Shown: positions 41,680 to 53,132 of the stretch, piece after piece
Numbering within the stretch: the first letter of the stretch is position 1
How the letters are laid out: each line of letters starts with the position of its first letter
Assembly (NCBI GenBank): GCA_032622095.1
Contig: CP136066.1
Location: forward strand, 94,571,319 to 94,635,318
Direction: 5' to 3'
Source of the DNA: Siphonodentalium dalli
Taxonomy: Eukaryota; Mollusca; Scaphopoda; Gadilida; Siphonodentaliidae
Length of the DNA: 64,000 nt
The notes under the pieces: model-generated
The model's database searches: none
What the model was told of the DNA's origin: nothing
The model's input: only the letters and a program-made list of their open reading frames with translations
Position numbers and translations under genes: made by a program

Positions 41680-42775
41680 CATCACCAACAACCATCACAA
41701 CCACGCCGATCTCCCGAACATCACCAACAACCATCATCACCACACCGATCTCCCGAACATCACTAACAACCATCATCGCCACACCGAACTCTCGAACATC
41801 ACCAACAACCATCATCACCACACTGATCTCCCGAACATCACCAACAACCATCATCACCACACCAAACTCGCGAACATCGCCAACAACCATCATCACCACA
41901 CCGATCTCCCGAACATCACCAACAACCATCATCACCACACCGATCTCCTGAACATCACCAACAACCATCATCACCACACCGATCTCCCGAACATCACCAA
42001 CAACCATCATCACCACACCGATCTCCCGAACATCACCAACAACCATCATCACCACACCGATCTCCCGAATATCATCAACAACCGTCATCACCACACCGAT
42101 CTCCCGAACATCACCAACAACCACCATCACCACACCGATCTCCCGAACATCAACAACCATCATCACCACACCGATCTCCCGAACATTACCATCAACCATC
42201 ATCACCACACCGATCTCCCGAACATTACCAACAACCATCATCACCACACCGATCTCCCGAACATCACCAACAACCATCATCACCACACCGATCTCCCGAA
42301 CATCACCAACAACCATCATCACCACACCGATCTCCCGAACATCACAAACAACCATCATCACCACACCGATCTCCCGAACATCACCAACAACCATCATCAC
42401 CACACCGATCTCCCGAACATCACCAACAACCATCATCACCACACCGATCTCCCGAATATCACCAACAACCGTCATCACCACACCGATCTCCCGAACATCA
42501 CCAACAACCATCATCACCACACCGATCTCCCGAACATCAACAACAACCATCATCACCACACCGATCTCCCGAACATCACCAACAACCATCATCACCACAC
42601 CGATCTCCCGAACATCACCAACAACCATCATCACCACACCGATCTCCCGAACATCACCAACAACTATCATCACCACACCGATCTCCCGAACATCACCAAC
42701 AACCATCATCACCACACTGATCTCCCGAACATCACCAACAACCATCATCACCACACCGATCTCCCGAACATTCTC
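41680..42775. repeat. 39-bp minisatellite (about 28 copies)
   Basis: Unit ATCACCAACAACCATCATCA + CCACACCGATCTCCCGAAC. A few copies are 36 bp or have CGTC, TATC or AACTCG variants. Because the unit is a multiple of three and stop-free, a 378-codon frame on the minus strand (VGDVREIGVVMMV repeats, 41618-42754) and a long plus-strand frame both stay open. No splice signals, non-repeat domain or signal peptide support a gene. Confidence 0.93.
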
Positions 42776-44560
42776 CTATTGTTGGTTATATAAACGTATT
42801 CAAATCATTTTTTGATCGATTGATGAAGGCAAGTAGACCTATAAAGACTTTCTAAGCTTCAAAGTTGTTACGGACGGGTGGGCGTTGAACGCTCTCCCGA
42901 GGATGTAATTGTAGGTGAATGAAGGTACATAGAGTATACATTTGACATGCGTGGTGAATTTTTCTCTGTGAGGTGCACCTCACAGGTGATGATGTTGAAA
43001 TGAGTATAAATTGTATTTGTGAATCAGAATTTTTTTTAATTCCATGGCCAATCATCACAGTATATAATACATAAAGTGTAAAGATAAAACAATGAGACAA
43101 GTCATGTAGAGGTCGTCTTCCTGTCGCCACCCTAAAATTAACGATATTGCTATTGATTCTTTCAATAATAAGTCCTATCAAGGCATTTGAGAGCTGGTTA
43201 CTTATTCTTGTATCCATTTGTTCAAGATTAAATCAAGTCGTTATGACTATAATTATTTATTAAATATTTCATCTTGATTAGAATTAGTCAGTTTAGAACA
43301 GCATTGAAACATGTGTAATGGTGAAAGTGGACAGTTTGATATGTCATTTAGATCATCGAATATTTTTCCATAAGTGAATTTGTGAGCTGAGATGAATTTC
43401 TGTCAGTCACCACACAAGGAAAAATGGTCTACACAAAACGGACGGTGTCATCCAGCCAATTCATTGTATTCTCGGAATCCCATAGATATGTTTTCTACCT
43501 ATCTATGCCATGTAACACTGTTTCGACAAATCATCGAACGTCGACATGACGGTGGGTGCACTGTATTTGGCAACACCACTCCAGAAGCTTGAAAGTCACA
43601 GTTTTGACTTAGACGTTTATGGATCAACACAACGAGGCCCAAACTGACAATAAAATTATTATTAGACTCATGTCATATTTCAACACAGATCTCAATATTT
43701 GTTGATTGACTTGGAGATTGCCCGTCAAAAATGACGGATAAATGAATGTACTTGTTACTTTCTGGTGGTCGCGTGCATGACCAATTTCTTATTTATATTA
43801 AAAATGGAATGGCTAATAGTATGCTTTTCTTGTCACGGCATGGCGGCGTAGGAATACTTTATTTCACTATAAAGAAATGAATTTACCCCTCCCGCTTCAA
43901 CATGTATGTACGCATGGGCGTAGCCAGTTTGCTCTAAGGCGGATTCGTCAGCTGAGAGCAACAGCATAATTGATGCTGCGAGCCCAGTAGATGGGTGGAT
44001 ATCCAATATGACGGACGCCTCACACACCAACACCTTCAGAATTCTTCATGACGAACATTATGAATAATTAAATTTCATTTCCCTAATATAAGATATAATC
44101 AAACCACTGCACGGGTAGTTCGTGTGCGACATATGGATATACTATGCAAGTATTGTCTAAGTGGATTAATGCCAATAGTTTAGTACGAAAGGTTCTGGTC
44201 ATCTGAACGCCTACCAATTCTTCAGTTCGAGGGTATCCGGGTCACAACATTAATATTTAAAATAGCACCCATTTCCAACAGTAATTGAACGTTCGACCCT
44301 ACAACACAAGCACTTCCACGACAAAATCAGCACCCTTTGTTATATATTCACACATAACCTGATGACAAATTAATTTTGCGCCCCTTACCAATGTTATTGT
44401 AGAACGCATGGAAGTTTCGTCTATGCAATGGCAAAGCAAGTGTGGGTTTGTGTGCGACGTCATTTCGACAAACGTCATAAGAAATAGTGTGGTCAGTGGT
44501 CCAAATTTGGGCTACATTAGACGCATGGTTTAAAAGACAAAAACGCGCCAAAAAGCGTGA
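42776..44560. other. no gene recognised
   Basis: Open frame 42852-43217 on the minus strand (121 codons) has no recognisable domain. The rest is AT-rich without repeats. Confidence 0.4.
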
Positions 44561-44569
44561 CCGAGTTAC

Positions 44570-44965
44570 ACACACACAGTCACGCACACACACACACCCT
44601 TGTTTGTATTACATACGTTGTGGGGACATTTCTTTAGAAATTCAAACAATACCGTAGTTGTGAGGACCTCGTTATTTCGTAAATATTACAAACTCGGAGG
44701 GTACCTTTAACGAAATAACGGCAATCTCTGTAACGCATGCGTAGTATCATTTCCGCCTAGTGCGGACGAAAAAATATCAAAAATTTCTAAAAATACAAAT
44801 TTCCGTCGCCTTAAGGGAAAAAACTGTTAACATTGTGAGGACATTGTTTTACTATATGAATGTCCTCACAGAGATGGGTTAACACACTCACACCCTCACA
44901 CGCACACACACACCCTCACGCACACACACACACACACACACAGATTTCCCAAAATATATAATAGA
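44570..44965 (-). mobile_element. Helitron-like 5' end with (CA)n microsatellite
   Basis: Reading the minus strand from 44965: TCTATTATATATTTTGGGAA followed by a (TG)n tract, the head of a Helitron-like element as at 12529. A CA tract also lies at 44570-44600. The 3' end is not recognised, and a GTGAGGACATT/AATGTCCTCAC inverted pair lies at about 44836-44872. Confidence 0.5.
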
Positions 44966-45286
44966 CTAGCCGATGAGCCCGACGTTGTCCGGGCTATTCA
45001 AAAACAAAATTTCAAGTCGATAGCTCCACCCGTTTCCGAGATCTGGTCTGCGCATGCGCGTAGCTGGCGTCGTACGGGCTCGGCGACCCGATAAAATTCG
45101 TATCCGGGGCAAGATACATTATCACTTGATTAAACACCGCAGTGCCGTTTTTTTGTGACTGAGATTGGAGAACGGGTGCTCTGAGCTTCTCCAAAACGCG
45201 ACCACGGCGGTGTCGGTGGGATTTTACACTTACATAGGAAGTTTGAGCTCAATCTGTACACGCGTTTTAGATTCTATGAAGTACAC

Positions 45287-45319
<33 letters not shown>

Positions 45320-45342
45320 CGGAAGTCTCAAAATATATAGTA
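44966..45342 (-). mobile_element. Helitron-like element C1
   Basis: On the minus strand it ends with the GCCCGG..GGGC hairpin and CTAG (44966-44969). It carries part of one 122-bp unit, a different block with AAAACGCG and a (TA)n tract, and the head TACTATATATTTTGAGACTT. Confidence 0.6.
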
Positions 45343-46481
45343 CTAGCATGGTAGCCCGCCACCGGCGGCTTGTCCGAAACATTGTTTATATTTTTTTTTT
45401 ATTTTTAGCTCCACGCGTTTCAATAAGAAAAAATTGTACCCGGTAGCTCCACCCGTTTCCGAGATCTGGTCTGCGCATGCGCGAAGCTGGCTTCGCACGG
45501 GCTCGGCGACCCGATCAAATTTGTACCCGGCCCAAGATACATTCACATAGCAAATTTCAAGTCGATAGCTCCACCCGTTTCCGATATCTCGTCTGCGCAT
45601 GCGCTGCACGGGCGTCGCATGGGCTCGCCGACCCGATAAAATTTGTACCCGGCGCAAGATACATTCACATTGCAATTTTCAAGTCGATAGCTCCACCCGT
45701 TTCCGAGATCTGCCTTTTTAATCGAGATAAATGCATTTCGTACTCGTCCTAATGTACTATTTCGAGCGATAACAATTGTCAGACTCCCATCGTGAACCTC
45801 AACACGAAGTAAACACGTGTTTCGAGCGATAACATTGCATTGAAGTCAGACTCCCATCGTGGACCCCCAAGACGACGTAAACACGTGTTTGTTCCCGTAT
45901 AACTCTGGAGACTCTGACTTCATATATATATATAATGACGTTATTAACCCCGGCCGTGCCGTTTGAGCTGATTTTAATGACTGGGAGTGGAGTACGGGTG
46001 CTCGGAGCTTCTGGAAAACGCGAGGACGACATCGTACGTGGGTTTTACCTCTAGATGGGAAGTTTGAGCTCAATCTGTCCAGCCGTTGTACTATTTCGAG
46101 CGATAACAATTGTCAGACTCCCATCGTGAACCTCAACACGAAGTAAACACGTGTTTCGAGCGATAACATTGCATTGAAGTCAGACTCCCATCGTGGACCC
46201 CCAAGACGACGTAAACACGTGTTTGTTCCGGTATAACTCTGGAGACTCTGACTTCATATATATATATAATGACGTTATTAACCCCGGCCGTGCCGTTTGA
46301 GCTGATTTTGATGAATGGGAGTGGAGAACGGGTGCTCTGAGCTTTTCTAAACTGCGACTACGGCGGTGTCGGTGGGATTTTACACTTACATACGAAATTT
46401 GAGCTCGATCGGATCAGTCGTTTTGGATTCTATGAAGTACACACATATATATATACGAAGTCTCAAAATATATAGTATAGA
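45343..46481 (-). mobile_element. Helitron-like element(s) C2, composite
   Basis: The 3' end on the minus strand is GCCGCCGGTGGCGGGCTACCATGCTAG, a different hairpin. It includes 122-bp unit copies (45435-45715), then two ~330-bp direct repeats (see separate entry), and a head with (TA)n and TATACTATATATTTTGAGAC at 46481. Probably more than one truncated element. Confidence 0.55.
45755..46310 (+). repeat. ~330-bp direct duplication
   Basis: The block from GAGCGATAACAATTGTCAGA through AACACGTGTTTGTTCC to ATGACGTTATTAACCCCGGC occurs at about 45758-45968 and again at about 46094-46304 with very few differences. Part of the CACGTG-containing sequence is also duplicated within each copy. Confidence 0.85.
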
Positions 46482-47475
46482 CTAGAAGGTGACCCGACTT
46501 CGTCCGGGCTATTCAAAAACCAAATTTCAAGTCGATTGCTCCACCCGTTTCCAAATTTCAAGTCGATTGCTCCACCCGTTTCCTAGATCTGGTCTGCGCA
46601 TGCGCGAAGCTGGTGTCGCACGTGCTCGGCGACCCGATAAAATTCGTATCCGGGGCAAGATACATTCACATACCAAATTTAAAGTCAATATCTCAACCCG
46701 TTTCCGATATCTCGTCTGCGCATGCGCGAAGCTGGTGTCGCACGTGCTCGCGACTTCGTCCGGGCTATTCAAAAACCAAATTTCAAGTCGATTGCTCCAC
46801 CCGTTTCCTAGATCTGGTCTGCGCATGCGCGAAGCTGGTGTCGCACGTGCTCGGCGACCCGATAAAATTCGTATCCGGGGCAAGATACATTCACATACCA
46901 AATTTTAAGTCGATAGCTACACCCGTTTCCGAGATATATAGCCCAATGTCATTTGCGGATACCTCGGCCGGTGATGAGTTAACGCGACACAGTCAAATGC
47001 ATCGGCAGGGTGAGAGTTAACGTAATCTAGCTTTATGACCTCTGACGACGTCATAGAAATTACGCATTGATTTTATCCTGATAAAAGCATCGTACCACTT
47101 GTACCTAATAATTGAGGCAGATAACTAAAACGGATACATACATATTATATATCTTTGGAAAGATGAAGCCACACAGATTCTAACCGTGCAAATTATATGA
47201 CTGGCAATTTATTATTCGCGCTATATCGAATCGATTTGTGAGCACCGAACTGAAATATATTAGCGCAAAAACGGCGTAAAAACAGATTTGACCTCCGCAC
47301 GTGAAAAGTTGACCTCGCACGGACAAATAAATATGCCTATGTTCGTCTCCGGCCGAAAACACATCCAAATACCAAATTTCATCGAAATTGGCTTAGTCGT
47401 TTTGGAGTCCATCGATTTCAAACACACAAACACACACACACACAAACACACAGATCTTTCAAAATATATAATAGA
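46482..47475 (-). mobile_element. Helitron-like element C3
   Basis: Minus-strand 3' end: AGCCCGGACGAAGTCGGGTC, then CTAG (46482-46485). Contains three 122-bp-type units (one internal junction repeats the 3' hairpin near 46750), then a separate block with GTGAAAAGTTGACCTC and a (GT)n head near 47425-47470. Confidence 0.65.
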
Positions 47476-47998
47476 CTAGCCGATGAGCCCGACGTTGTCC
47501 GGGCTATTCAAAAACCAAATTTCAAGTCGATAGCTCTACCCGTTTCCGATATCTGGTCTGCGCATGCGCGAAGCTGGCGTCGCACGGGCTCGGCGACCCC
47601 GATGAGCCCGACGTTGTCCGGGCTATTCAAAAACCAAATTTCAAGTCGATAGCTCCACCCGTTTCCGAGATCTCGTCTGCGCATGCGCGAAGCTGGCGTC
47701 GCACGGGCTCGGCGACCCGATAAAATTCGTATCCGGGGCAAGATACATTCACATACCAAATTTCAAGTCGATAGCTCCACCCGTTTCCGAGATCTCGTCT
47801 GCGCATGCGCGAAGCGGGCGCCGCACGGGCTCGCCAATACGACAACGTTCACCGCCTGGTCAAACTACACACACGTACCAAGTTTCGTCCCGATCGGTCG
47901 AGAATCGTAGATTTGTATAAATGACAGACAGACAGACAGACAAACAAACAAACAAACAAACATACATACAGACAGAGGTCTTCAAAATATATATGAGA
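47476..47998 (-). mobile_element. Helitron-like element C4
   Basis: Same family as A1-A6, opposite strand. CTAG at 47476-47479, doubled 3' hairpin, two 122-bp units, the ACGTACCAAGTTTCGTCCCG block, a (CAAA/CAGA)n microsatellite and the TCTCATATATATTTTG head at 47998. Confidence 0.75.
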
Positions 47999-49067
47999 CT
48001 AGCAGGTTAGCCCGCCACTGGCGGCATTCGTCCCATGGCTTTGTTTCAGAAACATGACATTTTTGTAATTATTTTGTTTTTATTTATTTTTGTTTTTTAT
48101 TTTTGAATATGAATTTAATGTTTTTTAAATTTAATATATTTTGTTTCTGAATTGTTTTTTTATTGTTAATTTTTTTTAATTTTAAATTGTTTTAATTAAA
48201 TTGTAAATTGTTTTATTTAATTTTTTTGTTTCTGGCGGAAAAATTTACCCGTAGAAATCCCCCCCCCCTTCCTAGAAACGACAGACAACGCATTCTTTGT
48301 TTCGCGAAATCTCTCTACGATAACATTGCATTGAATTTAAAACAAACGCTTCCCGTCGGGAAATCTGTCTTCGGGTCGTTGTTGTTGGCATCACGGCTCC
48401 CCGAAAACTCTCACATTGCCGAAAACGTGTATTTAGTAATATCGTTGTTGTTGATATTTACGGCTTGGGGGCTATTTTCTTATTTAGCAAGTTTGAGCTC
48501 AATCGGTTAGAGTCTATAAAGGACACACTCATATATATGACACTTCCCGTAGGTAGCAAGTTTGAGCTCAATCGGCATTCCCTGGAATATCCCGTAGATT
48601 GGCAGATTCCAGTAGCTTTATAACGGTATATCTGAGGAGAAATCTGATGCTATATTCGTGATTATCTGGGATGATTTCGGTATATACCAAAGGTATATAC
48701 TGTAAAAACAGAGCGCGCCATCCGTGCTCGCTGGGAATAAATTTCGAGCGATAACGTTTGCGTTCCCGTATAACTCTGCATATGCGAATAACGTTGAATG
48801 GGAAACAGACGCTCTTTATAGAGATGCGTCAAAAACAAACGCTCATTAAATAATCACTTGATTAACCCCCCGCCGTGCCTTTGCGGTGATTTGAGATTGG
48901 AGAACGGGTGCTCTGAGCTTCTCTAAACCGCGACTACGGCGGTGTCGGTGTGATTTTACACTTACATACGAAATTTGATCTCAATCTGTACACGCGTTTT
49001 GGATTCTATGAAGTACACACACACACACACACACATATATACGAAGTCTCAAAATATATAGTATAGA
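47999..49067 (-). mobile_element. Helitron-like element C5
   Basis: Minus-strand 3' end GCCGCCAGTGGCGGGC..CTAG as in C2. Interior holds an AT-rich run of T/A homopolymers (48060-48235), a C run near 48260 and unit blocks shared with C1/C2 (GGAGAACGGGTGCTCTGAGC). Head with (TG)n near 49020. Confidence 0.6.
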
Positions 49068-49649
49068 CTAGAAGGTGACCCGACTTCGTCCGGGCTTGGA
49101 CCTTGAATTGACCATTTTGAAGGTCACGGTCAAGTGGGTTAACGATTTGACCCGTCCAAAACACTGCCCGGACAAAAGTACCCGACAAAAGTACCCGTCG
49201 AAATCCATCCGGTTTTACCGATTTGACCTTGAATTTATCATTTTGAAGGTCAAGGTCAGGTCGGGGTCACGATTTGACCCGTCCAAAACACTCAGTGGAC
49301 AAAAGTAACCCATCAAAATTGGCGATTTGACCTTGAATTGACCCGATTTCAAGGTCAAGGTCACGTCGCACGGGCAAATGAATATGCTTCTGAGACTCCC
49401 GATACGAAAGTACCCCCACATACCAAGTTTCATCGAAATCCCGTGATATTCGGGCGTTTGACCTTGAAATCACCCGAGTGCAAGGTCAAGGTCACGTCGC
49501 ACGGGCAAATTAATATGCCTATGCCACTTCCTGGCCGAAAATACCCCCACATACCAAGTTTCATCGAAATCGGATAGGGCGTTTTCGAGTTCATCGCGAA
49601 CACACACACAGACAGACAGGCAGACAGATCTTCCAAAATATATAATAGA
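49068..49649 (-). mobile_element. Helitron-like element C6 (GACCTTGA family)
   Basis: 3' end with the GTCGGGTCACC..CTAG type. Interior has repeated units around TTTGACCTTGAATTGACC and GAAGGTCAAGGTCA, and the CATACCAAGTTTCATCGAAA block twice. Microsatellite (CAGA)n and head TCTATTATATATTTTGGAAG. Confidence 0.65.
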
Positions 49650-50454
49650 CTAGAAGGTGACCCGATTTCGTCCGGGCTTTGACCTTGAATTGACCATTTT
49701 GAAGGTCAAGGTCAGGTGGGGTCAAACACCAACACCCCAAAAAATGGTGGAAATCGGCCCAGCGGATACCGGGAAATCGGCCCAGCGGATACCGAGATAC
49801 CCTATGCATCAAATTTCGTCCGTAAAAATCCGCCAGTTTAACCGATTTGATTTCCACTCAAGTATATAAACGCGCCTCATATACACACGCTCATTAATTA
49901 TCAAGTTTCAACGTAAAGATAAATTACCATCGGTGCCCGAGATATCGCCAAGACGTCTGAAACAGTCAAATGCATCGGCCGGTTAAGCGTTAACGTGATC
50001 TAACGTTATGACATCTAACGACGTCATAGAAGTTACGCATTGTTTTTATCCTGATGGAAGATAGTACCACTTCTTCTTGATAATTGAGGCAGATAACTAA
50101 AACGGATACATACGCATTATATATCGTTGGAAAGAGGAAACACGAAATATTCTCACAGTGTCATTATTATGACTGGCATTTTATTATTCACGCTGTTTCG
50201 AATCGATTTGTAAGCACCGAACTCAAATGAAAGTCCCGTAACACAGCGTAAAAACAGATTTGACCTCGGCACGTGAAAAGTTGACCTCGGATCTGAAAAT
50301 CAATATGCCTATGCCACTTCCCGACCGATAGTACCCTCACATACGAAGTTTCATCGAAATCGGGTCGGCCGTTTTCGAGTTCATCGCCAACACACACACA
50401 CACAGACACACCAAACACACACACACAGATCTTCCAAAATATATAATAGATAGA
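49650..50454 (-). mobile_element. Helitron-like element C7 (GACCTTGA family)
   Basis: CTAG at 49650-49653. Shares the GACCTTGA interior with C6, then a block shared with C3 (AACGATGTCATAGAA-like; CGGCACGTGAAAAGTTGACC), a (CA)n tract and the TCTATTATATATTTTGGAAG head. Confidence 0.6.
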
Positions 50455-51151
50455 TAGCCGATGAGCCCGACGTTGTCCGGGCTATTCAAAAACCAAATTT
50501 CAAGTCGATAGCTCCACCCGTTTTCTAGATCTGGTCTGAGCATGCGCGAAGCTGGCGTCGCACGGGCTCGGCGACCCGATAAAATTCGTATCCGGGGCAA
50601 GATACATTCACATAGCAAATTTCAAGTCGATAGCTCCACCCGTTTCCGAGATCTCGTCTGCGCATGCGCGAAGCTTGCGTCGCACGGGCTCGGCGACCCG
50701 ATAAAATTCGTATCCGGGGCAAGATACATTCACATACCAAATTTCAAGTCGATAGCTCCACCCGTTTCCGAGATCTCGTCTGCGCATGCGCGAAGCTGGC
50801 GTCGCACGGACTCGGCGACCCGATAAAATTCGTATCCGGCGCAAGGTACATTCACATAGCAAATTTCAAGTCGATAGCTCCACCCGTTTCCGAGATCTCG
50901 TCCGCCTGGTCAAACTACACACACGTACCAAGTTTCGAGTCGATAGCTCCACCCGTTTCCGATATCTCGTCTGCGCATGCGCTGCACGGGCGTCGCACGG
51001 GCTCGCCAATAACGACAACGACGACCGCTTGGTCAAACTACACACACGTAACAAGTTTCGTCCCGATCGGTCGAGAATCGTAGATTTGTATAAATGACAG
51101 ACAGACAAACAGACAAACAGACAGACAGAGGTCTTCAAAATATATATGAGA
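50455..51151 (-). mobile_element. Helitron-like element C8
   Basis: 3' CTAG changed to ATAG at the junction (50455-50458). Four 122-bp units, one fused internally to the ACACACGTACCAAGTTTCG block, then microsatellite and TCTCATATATATTTTG head. Confidence 0.65.
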
Positions 51152-51693
51152 CTAGCCGATGAGCCCGACGTTGTCCGGGCTATTCGACCCGATAAAATTC
51201 GTATCCGGGGCAAGATACATTCACATACCAAATTTCAAGTCGATAGCTCCACCCGTTTCCGAGATCTCGTCTGCGCATGCGCGAAGCTGGCGTCGCACGG
51301 GCTCGGCCACCCGATAAAATTCGTATCCGCGGCAAGATACATTCACACCCCAAATTTCAAGTCGATAGCTCCACCCGTTTCCGAGATCTGGTCTGCGCAT
51401 GCGCGAAGCTGGCGTCGCACGGGCTCGGCGACCCGATACAATTTGTACCCGGCGCAAGATACATTCACATAGCAAATTTCAAGTCGATAGCTCCACCCGT
51501 TCCCGAGATCTCGTCTGCGCATGCGCGAAGCGGGCGCCGCACGGGCTCGCCGATACGACAACGTCCACCGCCTGTCAAACTACACACACGTACCAAGTTT
51601 CGTCCCGATCGGTCCAGAATCGTAGATTTGTATTAATGACAAACAAACAAACAAACATACATACAGACAGAGGTCTTCAAAATATATATGAGA
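51152..51693 (-). mobile_element. Helitron-like element C9
   Basis: CTAG at 51152-51155, three 122-bp units, the CGTACCAAGTTTCGTCCCGA block, (CAAA)n and head at 51693. Confidence 0.75.
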
Positions 51694-52342
51694 CTAGCCG
51701 ATGAGCCCGACGTTGTCCGGGCTATTCAAAAACCAAATTTCCAAGTCGATAGCTCCACCCGTTTCCGATATTTGGTCTGCGCATGCGCGAAGCTGGCGTC
51801 GCACGGGCTCGGCGACCCGATAAAATTCGTATCCGGGGCAAGATACATTCACATAGCAAATTTCAAGTCGATAGCTCCACCCGTTTCCGAGATCTCGTCT
51901 GCGCATGCGCGAAGCTGGCGTCGCACGGGCTCGGCGACCCGATAAAATTCGTACCCGGGGCAAGATACATTCACATACCAAATTTCAAGTCGATAGCTCC
52001 ACCCGTTGCCGAGATCTCGTCTGCGCATGCGCGAAGCTGGCGTCGCACGGGCTCGGCGACCCGATAAAATTCGCATCCGGGGCAAGATACATTCACATAC
52101 CAAATATCAAGTCGATAGCTCCACCCGTTTCCGAGATCTCGTCTGCGCATGCGCGAAGCGGGCGCCGCACGGGCTCGCCAATACGACAACGTTCACCGCC
52201 TGGTCAAACTACACACACGTACCAAGTTTCGTCCCGATCGGTCGAGAATCGTAGATTTGTATAAATGACAGACAGACAGACAAACAAACAAACAAACAAA
52301 CATACATACATACAGACAGAGGTCTTCAAAATATATATGAGA
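51694..52342 (-). mobile_element. Helitron-like element C10 (rightmost)
   Basis: CTAG at 51694-51697, four near-identical 122-bp units, (CAGA/CAAA/CATA)n, 5' TC at 52342-52341 on the minus strand preceded by a host A. The most regular copy of the family. Confidence 0.8.
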
Positions 52343-52682
52343 TATCACTGGCTATAAAATCCAAAATACTTGTTAGATTAGGTTCTTATAACAATTGATA
52401 TATGTGTCGTTGACATGCTCATGTTATGGGTTATTTGCATTATCATGTGACTATTACTACCTTGAAACATTTTGAAAATACCTTGAAAAAGTGGCATTTT
52501 TTATGAAAAATCTTACTATTTTTTTGGCTGATGTAAGTGAAAGAAGACATCAGCAGCAATAATAGCCACACCATACATGAGATATTCATTGGACTGAAAG
52601 ACCAGGCTCTGTAAAATGCATTAAAATGCTTTAAAGTGACTCCCAGGAATCAAAAATGATAAAAAGCTATTTTCTCCCTTTA
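52343..52682. other. no gene recognised
   Basis: AT-rich flank between the Helitron array and the next MITE. Confidence 0.4.
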
Positions 52683-53132
52683 GGTTACACTGGTGTAAAT
52701 GTTTTACATAGGCCTCAGTGATAACGTTTTAGCGTATAGTGTTGGCAATATAAATGTTGGGTCCAAAATTTTCTTTAAATCTGAAAAATTGACATTTTGG
52801 GAAACTTTTTACACAAAAAAATCATGTCTGTCTAGCAGGGTATTCGCCTTTAAATCTTATGTTTTCGTAACTAGTGTCAGAACCGCATAAAACAATACAG
52901 TCATATTTTAGACCACACCAAAAAATTCAAACTTCACTACAAAGGGTTAATTCCTGTGCCAATGGTTATTTTACCTATGGGTAATCATAGGGAAGAGGTG
53001 TGATGATTTTTTATGTGAAAAACACACAAGGCTATTGACCAATCAGGGCCCAGTGTCTATTTTATTTTCTCCTATATATTCCTCCCGCATCCGCTAGATG
53101 TCACTCGGAACCTTATTTACACCAGTGTAACC
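52683..53132. mobile_element. 450-bp MITE with GGTTACACTGGTGTAAAT ends
   Basis: Inverted 18-bp ends at 52683-52700 and 53115-53132, perfect by eye. No coding. No convincing target duplication, so the superfamily is open. Confidence 0.75.

Noticed and set aside
41618-42754. 378-codon VGDVREIGVVMMV-repeat protein
   Set aside because: A pure 39-bp minisatellite explains it. There is no non-repeat domain, signal peptide or splice context.
45477-52264. ORFs of 60-139 codons in the right-hand array
   Set aside because: Same repeat-derived peptides as in the left array, with no independent evidence.
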